From: a bacterium
Lineage (GTDB): Bacteria > Margulisbacteria > Marinamargulisbacteria > UBA817 > JABISL01
Assembly: GCA_018700055.1 (NCBI GenBank)
Contig: JABISL010000014.1
Coordinates: 1-64,000, forward strand
DNA length: 64,000 nt
Direction of reading: 5' to 3'
Below are positions 27,142 to 34,622 of this stretch, piece by piece. Below the pieces are notes generated by a model. The model saw only the letters and a list, made by a program, of their open reading frames with translations. It searched no databases and was not told where the DNA came from. Position numbers and translations under genes: made by a program. Position 1 is the stretch's first letter. The number at the start of each line of letters is the position of its first letter.

Positions 27142-27897
27142 CTAGTCGTTCATACCAAATACTTTAAAAATATAGGCCTTATAGGCAGCATGATCCCTCA
27201 AAGATTGATGTGACAACGTTAACGTTGTGTTTTCGGTTATTTGATAAATAGGTTGCGGAGGTAGAGCGTGAAATACGGTTGTATCCGAAGGTTCCTCTAC
27301 AAGATAGATGTCCTTTTTTTTGCAAATATTAACCAACACTTTTTGGAGTGATAAATAACGAGAGTAGGGGATAGGGGCGTCTTTAACATAGTCAGCACAA
27401 GTCGAAAGACTATTCAAAACAATTGAAATCGACTCGGAAGAAGTTAATGGCTCTGAGCCGTCACGTATTGAATCCTTAATGGCAATATATATAGATACAC
27501 TTAGTACGTGACTTTCGACTTGGAGGAGCCTTTCTGCAGCTTGCAAATAGTAAGGGATTACATCTGCGAAGGACGAAAAGTGATGGTTGATCTGATTAAA
27601 TGAATCGTAGAAATCTTTGGCATATGCACCTTTGGAGGTTAATCCTCGGCCCGCTGAGTCTTGAGTGTCATAATATAGGTCGTTATTGGAAAGAAGGTCC
27701 TCTAATGCGAGTATCCGCTCTTCAGTCGTTCGGATGTTACCAAAATCGAGCCCTGTATTGGATTTTATATATACCGGTTTGTTTGTGGCTTTTGAAAGGT
27801 TTGCCGAATAAAGGCGACTGATAACTCGCCGATCTTCTGACGATAATGCCACTATTTTTTTCTGGAATGAGTGATTGGTTGCTGATGAAATATCCAT
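27142..27897 (-). CDS. Unknown protein, mostly helical
   Basis: 251 aa with no signal peptide and no family I recognise. The Ser-rich N-terminus ('MDISSATNHSFQKKIVAL') is followed by predicted helices ('ERILALEDLLSNNDLYY', 'FADVIPYYLQAAERLLQVES', 'YLSLQKVLVNICKKKDIYLV'). The ATG is preceded by AAGGA with 8-nt spacing, so it is probably translated from a leadered mRNA. It is divergent from the next unknown gene across a 93-bp AT-rich gap. It belongs to a block of five unknown genes between the purine and alaS operons. Confidence 0.6.
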   Translation of the reverse strand: MDISSATNHSFQKKIVALSSEDRRVISRLYSANLSKATNKPVYIKSNTGLDFGNIRTTEERILALEDLLSNNDLYYDTQDSAGRGLTSKGAYAKDFYDSFNQINHHFSSFADVIPYYLQAAERLLQVESHVLSVSIYIAIKDSIRDGSEPLTSSESISIVLNSLSTCADYVKDAPIPYSRYLSLQKVLVNICKKKDIYLVEEPSDTTVFHALPPQPIYQITENTTLTLSHQSLRDHAAYKAYIFKVFGMND

Positions 27898-27990
27898 ATA
27901 AGAATTCCTTGAATTAAATTCGAGGTAAAGGGATTTGGGTATTTTACTTAATTAAATGAAATTTGCACTAGTCCTTTTTCGATATGTAAC

Positions 27991-28962
27991 ATGATTCAAG
28001 CAAACATCAGTCTAAATTCGATGACATTTCGACAAGAGGTAAATCCGATAGAAACGGAAAGCGTCAAAGACAAAGTGATCGCTTACCCGGAATTATTGAG
28101 CTTAATTGAGTCTCAAGGGTCATGGTCTCACCTAAATACGACTTTGATAGATTATCGATCTGTGGCGTCTCTGGATCTATACCAATGTCCGAACGTGGCG
28201 AAAAATGAGTTTGATAAAAGCCATGAGCCTCTCAAACAGATGGGGATTCACACCACATTAAGTACGATTTCGTCTGCTGAGTTGGTCAAGTTTATCGAAA
28301 ATCATCATAGTACCGAACTGAACGAAATGGATACGAACCCAAACTACACTGTATATGGGACGTTTAATCCGAAAACTAAGCTCCTCTCGATCCAAAAAAA
28401 ATCCAATGAATATTCTAATGTTTGGAATACTAGATATAATAAAAGTGAAGGTCGGTTTAACTTAGAGGCGCTCCTGAATAAAAGTACTGCTAGTGAAACT
28501 CCTCGCACAATTGATGATGTAGTGGCGTCATTTGAGTTTTTTGGCGATATGCCGAGGGATAGTTTTTCTAATCTTCAGCACGAACCGTCTCCGCCAAAAG
28601 ATAAAAGCTCGAGACCCTCTAGCAGAAGGCCGCGTTATCCAATAGGGACTCCGCCTGAAAAATTTGAAAACGGACGATTGATTCTAGGCCCGATCAAACA
28701 AGTGGCACACGAGTCTCCCCAAACCACGACGCCAAGCCCGTTTTATGCTAACAAAGGCGGCCTCAATGGAACGCCATTGCCACCAATTGGTCACACATCC
28801 AAAGAGCCCGTTCAAATTGATGAGGCTCCCAAAGTTCCTAGCAAAGAGTGGATATCTCCTAAGGTCAGAGGTAGAAAAATGGCAGCTGTCGGACCAGGGG
28901 TTCCAGGGTCAAACAAAAATCGTCCATTGCCACTCATAAACACAATCCCCGCGCTAAAATAG
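27991..28962 (+). CDS. Unknown protein with proline-rich disordered C-terminus
   Basis: 323 aa. Residues 1-180 look folded and polar ('AYPELLSLIESQGSWSHL', 'YTVYGTFNPKTKLLSIQKK'). Residues about 200-323 are rich in Pro, Ser, Lys and Arg ('SPPKDKSSRPSSRRPRYP', 'TPSPFYANKGGLNGTPLPPI') and look disordered, with several PxxP motifs. No signal peptide, no transmembrane segment and no recognised domain. This composition is unusual for a housekeeping bacterial protein and recurs in other unknown genes of this window. It could be an exported effector, but no secretion signal is identified. Confidence 0.6.
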   Translation: MIQANISLNSMTFRQEVNPIETESVKDKVIAYPELLSLIESQGSWSHLNTTLIDYRSVASLDLYQCPNVAKNEFDKSHEPLKQMGIHTTLSTISSAELVKFIENHHSTELNEMDTNPNYTVYGTFNPKTKLLSIQKKSNEYSNVWNTRYNKSEGRFNLEALLNKSTASETPRTIDDVVASFEFFGDMPRDSFSNLQHEPSPPKDKSSRPSSRRPRYPIGTPPEKFENGRLILGPIKQVAHESPQTTTPSPFYANKGGLNGTPLPPIGHTSKEPVQIDEAPKVPSKEWISPKVRGRKMAAVGPGVPGSNKNRPLPLINTIPALK

Positions 28963-29028
28963 TTCGGGAGTTTTCCGTAATTTAAATAATTTAGTAAAAT
29001 TTTGTTTTATTAAAAAAAGAGATCGTTT

Positions 29029-29634
29029 GTGACTAATAAAAATCCGCTTGTTATATCTCAATTAGAGAGTCGTTTCATAAATCTAAAAGTCATTAGCTTG
29101 GCCGCGGAAGTGCCTCAAGTTAGTGGTCCGAACACAGTGGACACAGAAGATGGCTACTCTACTGATGAATACGAATATGAAGTTACGCTAGATTATATTG
29201 ATAAAATGAATCAGGAAGGGGTTGGGGCTGTTCTTTTAACGGTTTTAGAGACTCTAACTGACGAGTTGGGCTTATTCGAAATTCTGGAAGTGATGACGGC
29301 ATTTAGAGATAGTTTAAGCACGTTTGTTTCGGCTAAATCTCGTATTTCAGATGATGTGGCCGGTCTTAAACAGGACCTCATAACGGTTATAGATCAATTC
29401 GAAAAAGTATTGAAAGACACATCACGGTTAGAGGTTTTTTATGATGCCTTGATCGAAGATATATTTGATTTTGAAATGTATATCGACAACAAATCAGTCC
29501 CTTACGTTCAAACCAAAATACTTGATGGATTAGGCGAAGCCGCTCGTCTGACGTTAGTAGTACTGAATATAATGCATCATCATTACGACGACGCCCAAAG
29601 CTTATTAAACAATGAGCCTACAGAAGAGAAGTAG
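29029..29634 (+). CDS. Unknown acidic helical protein
   Basis: 201 aa from a GTG start with AAAGAGA upstream. Strongly acidic and helical ('GVGAVLLTVLETLTDELGLF', 'VAGLKQDLITVIDQFEKVL', 'FYDALIEDIFDFEMYID'). No signal peptide, Cys or known motif. Its helical, Leu/Val/Asp-rich style is like that of the next gene (29665), 30 bp downstream, so they may be co-transcribed and work together (inference). Confidence 0.6.
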   Translation: MTNKNPLVISQLESRFINLKVISLAAEVPQVSGPNTVDTEDGYSTDEYEYEVTLDYIDKMNQEGVGAVLLTVLETLTDELGLFEILEVMTAFRDSLSTFVSAKSRISDDVAGLKQDLITVIDQFEKVLKDTSRLEVFYDALIEDIFDFEMYIDNKSVPYVQTKILDGLGEAARLTLVVLNIMHHHYDDAQSLLNNEPTEEK

Positions 29635-29664
29635 GATGATAACTATAAGAATGAGGCCAAGGAA

Positions 29665-30438
29665 TTGGATGACCTCTTGTTTTTGATTGATAAACGACTT
29701 TTTGGAAAAATTAATTTAGCAAATCTTGATAAAACTCTAAATCTTGTTTCCTCAACGTTAGGCATGAGCAGGTTTTATAGGATGGTTAACACCTTGCAGA
29801 AGCGAGCCCTTACAAGTCGTCCCTATTCCTATATCGATGATTTATGCGACATCACTAGAGCTTATTTTGTGGGTGGATTGACCGAGACTCTCAAAAAAAA
29901 TGTCGATGATTATCTTCGATATATTGCCGCTGGGTTTGAGGGGGATGAGCAGAATAGGCAGATTGTGACGTTTACTGAGATGCTGGTTAAAATGGATGCA
30001 AATGACGTTATCGATCATGTCAGTAAAGTATGCCCATATTTGGATTCTCCTAGAAAAGAACTAGTAGCGGTAACAAGGCTGCTTTTGTGGGAGCCTCCTG
30101 ATATAAATGGAGAGCATCTCGCCAAACGAGTTAAAGGAAACAACGCGAACACGATAGCAGCGCAGTATGATGAAAAAATTAAAGCGCTCGTTCAGAGTTA
30201 TACGAGTGAGGACCACTCAAAAGCTGGGCCGGGCGCTAGTAGTCTTCAGCCCTTGGTGGATTGGATCAATATTACTACCACTGTTTTTAAGGAGAATGAC
30301 GAGTTGATCAGCGATAAACTCGTCTATTGTATGAGCCGGTTAGTGGATGCTGGCGGACGAGGCCTATTGGGACGTATATACACATCGACAGATCTAACGG
30401 GGAATCAAAAAAAGCTTATCTTGCAGAAGTATAAATAA
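29665..30438 (+). CDS. Unknown helical protein
   Basis: 257 aa; the ATG is preceded by AAGGA at 5-nt spacing. All-alpha character ('LDKTLNLVSSTLGMSRFYRM', 'YIDDLCDITRAYFVGGLTE', 'SSLQPLVDWINITTTVFKEN'). No signal peptide or recognised domain. The 85-bp gap after it starts with a poly-A stretch and contains the putative promoter of the next gene. Confidence 0.6.
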   Translation: MDDLLFLIDKRLFGKINLANLDKTLNLVSSTLGMSRFYRMVNTLQKRALTSRPYSYIDDLCDITRAYFVGGLTETLKKNVDDYLRYIAAGFEGDEQNRQIVTFTEMLVKMDANDVIDHVSKVCPYLDSPRKELVAVTRLLLWEPPDINGEHLAKRVKGNNANTIAAQYDEKIKALVQSYTSEDHSKAGPGASSLQPLVDWINITTTVFKENDELISDKLVYCMSRLVDAGGRGLLGRIYTSTDLTGNQKKLILQKYK

Positions 30439-30488
30439 AAAAAAAACTACAGAATCGGGGCTCACATAAAGTAGACTTAATCGTAAGT

Positions 30489-30494
30489 TATATT
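30489..30494 (+). promoter_or_regulatory. Putative -10 box for gene at 30524
   Basis: TATATT, 29 bases upstream of the ATG. The leader contains AAGGGGA about 9 bases before the start, so this gene would be translated from a conventional leadered mRNA. Confidence 0.35.
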
Positions 30495-30523
30495 AAGTGT
30501 CAAAGTTAAGGGGATGATTCAAA

Positions 30524-31123
30524 ATGTTAGCAAGAATAGCAAGTGTTACGTCAACAATTGGTCAAAGAGGGGTAATGGGAGCAGTATCAACGGCCGTTCA
30601 AAATAGGCCTGTTTTAACAAATGATTTTGGAACGGTTTCTAGAGGCGGTAAATCGGGTGCGACTATCTTTGCACGTTTCACAATAGATCCAGCTAGTGTT
30701 TTGCCTAACACTCAATCACCAAGCACTGAGACGGGTGTTTCCAGGGTTGTATTTAGAGGTCATTCAACCACCTCAGGAGACTCAGCCCATGATGAAAAAT
30801 TATTCGATGACTGTGTAAAAGCACTACAGTCAGTTAACGCGTCTTCAGAGAATGCAGACTTGAAGGTAGCTCATAATAACGCACTCGAATTAGCAAAGAG
30901 TATGGACTCTAAAAGTGCACAAAGTCGTGCGCTCATAAAGACTTACCTCTCAATGTGTTTTGTAGGAGATGTATCCGCAGTTGTGAAGGATGTTGAGTCC
31001 ACTTTTCCAGATAAAGAGAAGCAACAATCCATGTTTGGGGCACTCGATTATCACGTGAGCTTTAATGACACTTGCGCAGATAATGTTGGCGGGTGGTTTA
31101 AAAGTCTAGCGAACAAGTCATAA
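30524..31123 (+). CDS. Unknown protein with presequence-like N-terminus
   Basis: 199 aa with no recognised domain. The first 33 residues contain no acidic residue, three Arg (4, 15, 28) and many Ala/Ser/Thr/Val; the first Asp is residue 34. They could form a basic amphipathic helix and look superficially like a mitochondrial or plastid presequence rather than a Sec signal, because there is no hydrophobic core. The middle is Ser/Thr-rich ('SPSTETGVSRVVFRGHST') and the C-terminal half is helical ('NNALELAKSMDSKSAQSRAL'). It converges on ruvX with a 9-bp gap. Confidence 0.6.
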   Translation: MLARIASVTSTIGQRGVMGAVSTAVQNRPVLTNDFGTVSRGGKSGATIFARFTIDPASVLPNTQSPSTETGVSRVVFRGHSTTSGDSAHDEKLFDDCVKALQSVNASSENADLKVAHNNALELAKSMDSKSAQSRALIKTYLSMCFVGDVSAVVKDVESTFPDKEKQQSMFGALDYHVSFNDTCADNVGGWFKSLANKS

Positions 31124-31132
31124 CGTAACCGT

Positions 31133-31537
31133 TTAAGCCTGATCCAAAACACCCTGAAGAATAAACACTGCGGCCATGGCATCCACTTTGCCGCGTTGTT
31201 TTTTGTGGCTTAATCCTGCCTCAGAGAGTTGTCTGATGGCCGCCTTAGAAGAAAACCGCTCATCCCAGAATTGAATGGGGAGAGTGGTTTTTTTCTCGAG
31301 TGTTTTAGCAAACTGACGGACATCGGCCGCCTTTTTAGAGTCGTTTCCTTCGAGATCCAAAGGGAGTCCCATGACAATTTTGACGACCTGTTTCTCTTCA
31401 ATCAAAGCAACTAGCGCCTTCCAATGCGAGCCGTCGTTAGGGATTACATCATGGGGTAGGGCCGTCATCCCCATTGGGTCGGATAGTGCTATTCCAATAC
31501 GCTTATCACCGTAATCAATTCCAATATGACGGTTCAT
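31133..31537 (-). CDS. ruvX: Holliday junction resolvase-like YqgF/RuvX nuclease
   Basis: 134 aa, normal length. RNase H-like fold protein (YqgF family) implicated in pre-16S rRNA 5' end maturation and proposed as a Holliday junction resolvase. 'GIDYGDKRIGIALSDP' gives the first catalytic Asp (residue 8), 'IVMGLPLDLEGND' a conserved strand, 'WDERFSSKAA' a conserved acidic site, and 'KGKVDAMAA'-like 'GKVDAMAAVFIL' the C-terminal Asp. Last gene of the ytxH-like/membrane/alaS/ruvX series; alaS ends one base upstream of its start. Confidence 0.93.
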   Translation of the reverse strand: MNRHIGIDYGDKRIGIALSDPMGMTALPHDVIPNDGSHWKALVALIEEKQVVKIVMGLPLDLEGNDSKKAADVRQFAKTLEKKTTLPIQFWDERFSSKAAIRQLSEAGLSHKKQRGKVDAMAAVFILQGVLDQA

Positions 31538-31538
31538 A

Positions 31539-34043
31539 TTAGAGGGATTGAGTCACAGTCTGAAAGGCCGATTCTAATGTGTTGCCATCGACACCGCCAG
31601 CTTGGGCCATGTCCGGACGTCCGCCACCTTTTCCTCCGGAGATAGCAGTGATTTGCTTGAGTAAGTCCCCAGCAGGGAATTGTTCCTTCAAGGATTCGCC
31701 GACCTTAACAATTAAGAACCCTTTCTTGGATCCCAATAGGGCCACAAGGGTGGGATCATAGTTGAGTAATGTATCTGAGATGTTTCGCAATAGAGGAATA
31801 TCCGCATCATCGAGTACCTTAGTAACGATGTTACCTTTACCAGAAGCTAATGGGGTGATGTCTTTTTTGAGATCATCTAACAGATCACTCGCTGTGGATT
31901 GTTGCGATTTGTTGAGGGCCTTTTCACCTTGTTTAATCGTACTGGTCAGCTGCTCTTCGAGGCCGTCTAGTTCTTTCAGACTAGCGCCATCCAAAGATTG
32001 CTTAGACAAGGCAACCCAATGAGCCTCAGCCTGATCGCCGACAGTTTTAACAAGAGTTTGTATCTGCTTTTGTTTTTTTAGGACGGTGACGAGTTTGTTT
32101 TGGCGACTCTGGTCATCCAATAACTGAATGAGAGAATTCCCTAGAATTGCCTCAATTCGACGAGTGCCAGCGGCAACAGCGCCTTCACTTAAGATGCGTA
32201 TTTGCTGCAATGTCCCAGTAGCGTTTACATGATTGCCACCACAGAGTTCTCTAGAATAATCACCAATAGAGACCACTCTCACAATGTCGTCATATTTCTC
32301 GCCAAACATGGCCATTGCCCCAGTCTTCTTGGCTTCGTCGATAGGCATCTCTACTTGAGTCACAGCGATATTTTCTTTGATTTTGTCATTCACTATCGTT
32401 TCTACTTGAGTTAGTTCTTGTTTAGAAAGTCCCTTGAAGTGAGAAAAATCGAATCGTAAGCGATCTACGTCTACTAAAGATCCGGCCTGAACCACATGAT
32501 CCCCAAGGACATCTCTCAGTGCCTGGTTCAATAAATGGGTGCCCGTGTGATGACGGGATAGCAAGAACCGTTCGACTTCAGTCGCGGGAAGTCTAGCTTC
32601 TCCACCACCAGGCGCATCAATATAGACACCTTTGAGTACGGAATTCGCTTCTTCTTCAGTCACATCATCCGCAACAAGAGACGCGTCAGATACTGTTACG
32701 GCATCTTCATCAGAGCTACTCTTACGTGCGCCACGAGATCGTTCCTTCTGAACTGTAAGTGCCTTATCAAACCCGTCGAGGTCTACAGTAAGACCTTGTT
32801 CAGTCGCCATGACCTGGGTGAGATCCACAGGAAACCCAAACGTATCATAAAGTTTGAAGGCGTCTTGGCCACTAATTAGTGTTTGGTTTTTAGATTTCAT
32901 GGCAGTGACCACTTCATCAAATCGACTAATTCCAGATTCAAGTGTATTTAAGAAGCTGACTTCTTCGGATTGAATCATTTGCTCAATATAGTCTTGTCGA
33001 TCCTTAATATGAGGATAAAAGTCGCCCATGATGTCCACGACAACTTGGACCAATTTGAACATGACGGGGTCATTGAATCCAATGGTCTTGGCGTACCGAA
33101 GGCCGCGACGCAATAGTCGACGCAGCACATACCCACGGCCTTCGTTGCTAGGGCGAACATTATCCGCAATGGCAAAAACGAGTGTTCGTATATGATCCGC
33201 CATGACGCGATGAGGGGTGCCGGTAGGGCCATCTTCATAAGGGACCTCTGAGAGAGCGGCAATTTTTTGTAGTATGGGTTGGAACAGATCCGTGTCGTAA
33301 TTGGATCGCGTGCCTTGGAGTGTAGCCGTGATGCGCTCTAATCCAGCGCCCGTGTCTACATGCATAGCGGGGAGGGGGCTTAATTTACCAGATTTGTCGC
33401 GATTGTATTGAATGAATACTAGGTTCCATAGCTCCATATATCGCCCGGACAAGCCATCCGACTCTATCTGAGTGTCAAAATTGGCTTCAGCGCCCAATGA
33501 GGGGTCATCAAGGTCTAAATGGATTTCGGAACAAGGTCCACAAGGCCCGGTGTCGCCCATTTCCCAAAAGTTATCTTTTTTGCCACATTTAATAATATGC
33601 TGGGGATTAATGTCAGTAACGGTTTTCCATAGCTCAGCCGTCTCGTCATCGTCTTCATAGACAGTTGCGAATAACTTAGCCTTAGGGAGTCCATAGACTT
33701 CTGTTAATAATTCCCAAGACCATTCAATGGCTTCTTTTTTGTAGTAATCACCAAAGGACCAATTACCTAACATTTCGAATAACGTTTGATGATAGGTATC
33801 ATGTCCAACTTCTTCGAGGTCATTATGCTTGCCAGATACTCGAATACAAAGTTGGGAGTTAGTGGCCCGAGTATATGGCCGAGTCCCTGTTCCTAGGAAT
33901 ACATCCTTGAACTGATTCATTCCTGCATTGGCGAAGAGTAGAGTAGGGTCACTCGGAATAACGACAGGCGACCCCGCTGCAAATGAATGTCCCTTTTCTT
34001 CAAAGAACGATATAAATCGACGTCGTACTTCTGCAGCTTTCAT
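31539..34043 (-). CDS. alaS: Alanyl-tRNA synthetase
   Basis: 834 aa, slightly shorter than E. coli AlaS (about 875). The class II catalytic core starts 'RRRFISFFEEKGHSF' and has 'LFANAGMNQFKDVFLG'. The anticodon-independent tRNA-recognition region and the editing domain follow, with zinc ligands in 'RHHTGTHLLNQAL' (HxxxH) and 'ELCGGNHVNATG' (CxxxH). The C-Ala domain ends 'ISGGKGGGRPDMAQAGG'. It follows the small membrane gene by nine bases and precedes ruvX by one, a common alaS-ruvX neighbourhood. Confidence 0.98.
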   Translation of the reverse strand: MKAAEVRRRFISFFEEKGHSFAAGSPVVIPSDPTLLFANAGMNQFKDVFLGTGTRPYTRATNSQLCIRVSGKHNDLEEVGHDTYHQTLFEMLGNWSFGDYYKKEAIEWSWELLTEVYGLPKAKLFATVYEDDDETAELWKTVTDINPQHIIKCGKKDNFWEMGDTGPCGPCSEIHLDLDDPSLGAEANFDTQIESDGLSGRYMELWNLVFIQYNRDKSGKLSPLPAMHVDTGAGLERITATLQGTRSNYDTDLFQPILQKIAALSEVPYEDGPTGTPHRVMADHIRTLVFAIADNVRPSNEGRGYVLRRLLRRGLRYAKTIGFNDPVMFKLVQVVVDIMGDFYPHIKDRQDYIEQMIQSEEVSFLNTLESGISRFDEVVTAMKSKNQTLISGQDAFKLYDTFGFPVDLTQVMATEQGLTVDLDGFDKALTVQKERSRGARKSSSDEDAVTVSDASLVADDVTEEEANSVLKGVYIDAPGGGEARLPATEVERFLLSRHHTGTHLLNQALRDVLGDHVVQAGSLVDVDRLRFDFSHFKGLSKQELTQVETIVNDKIKENIAVTQVEMPIDEAKKTGAMAMFGEKYDDIVRVVSIGDYSRELCGGNHVNATGTLQQIRILSEGAVAAGTRRIEAILGNSLIQLLDDQSRQNKLVTVLKKQKQIQTLVKTVGDQAEAHWVALSKQSLDGASLKELDGLEEQLTSTIKQGEKALNKSQQSTASDLLDDLKKDITPLASGKGNIVTKVLDDADIPLLRNISDTLLNYDPTLVALLGSKKGFLIVKVGESLKEQFPAGDLLKQITAISGGKGGGRPDMAQAGGVDGNTLESAFQTVTQSL

Positions 34044-34052
34044 GACTTATAG

Positions 34053-34277
34053 TTAATCTTTAGAAGACGACTTTTTCGGGCGTCTTTTTTTTCGGTTAGG
34101 AATCAACTTGGCAAAATTCATCCAGCCCTTAACATCAGTTAATGTTTCGATACGGCCCACCAATTTGCGAACGCGTAGAGCTATCATGATGAGTACGACA
34201 GTTAAGTAGCATAACAATGCCAAAAACAGTCCAGTTAGTACAGGAACTAAGGACAGTTCAGGCAGCGTAATGGTCAT
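34053..34277 (-). CDS. Small membrane protein of unknown function
   Basis: 74 aa: one transmembrane segment (about 13-36, 'VLTGLFLALLCYLTVVLIMI'), then a basic cytosolic tail rich in Lys/Arg/Ser. Its ATG shares a base with the stop of the YtxH-like gene (TAATG), so the two are translationally coupled. Proteins pairing with YtxH are often DUF948-like; this one has similar topology but I cannot assign it. Confidence 0.65.
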   Translation of the reverse strand: MTITLPELSLVPVLTGLFLALLCYLTVVLIMIALRVRKLVGRIETLTDVKGWMNFAKLIPNRKKRRPKKSSSKD

Positions 34278-34573
34278 TACGCTTTCTTGCTTTTACGTGT
34301 AGTAGGTTTGTCCTCAGAAGGTGATGATTGTTTGTTATCTTCGATAATCGTAGATAATTTATCAAACCCTTCTTCAATGGAGACCTTTGTTTTTTCGATG
34401 AGGCTTTCCGTTTTGTCTCTAGTGTCTAAGATCACATCGAGGTTTTCATCTTTAAACTTACGAATACGATTACGGGTGTCTTCACCTTTGTCTGGGGCAA
34501 ATAATAATCCCAAAACAGCACCTAATGTAGCGCCAAATACAAACCCTTCAAAATAACCATTTCCTCTAGACAT
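34277..34573 (-). CDS. YtxH-like membrane protein
   Basis: 98 aa. The N-terminal transmembrane segment 'FVFGATLGAVLGLLFAP' followed by 'DKGEDTRNRIRKF' is the YtxH signature (Gly-rich helix, APxxGxxTR). The remainder is a charged helix and a Lys/Ser-rich tail. The family is linked to envelope stress in Firmicutes, but its molecular role is not established. First gene of the alaS series, with AAGGAGGG six bases before its ATG. Confidence 0.8.
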   Translation of the reverse strand: MSRGNGYFEGFVFGATLGAVLGLLFAPDKGEDTRNRIRKFKDENLDVILDTRDKTESLIEKTKVSIEEGFDKLSTIIEDNKQSSPSEDKPTTRKSKKA

Positions 34574-34601
34574 AACGGACCCTCCTTAAACAAGTCTCCC
34601 C

Positions 34602-34607
34602 ATTATA
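34602..34607 (-). promoter_or_regulatory. -10 promoter of ytxH-alaS-ruvX series
   Basis: TATAAT on the minus strand, 28 bases before the ATG at 34573, followed by a canonical AAGGAGG ribosome-binding site. This is a conventional leadered promoter, in contrast to the many leaderless ones here. Confidence 0.5.
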
Positions 34608-34622
34608 GGGAACGCACCCCTT

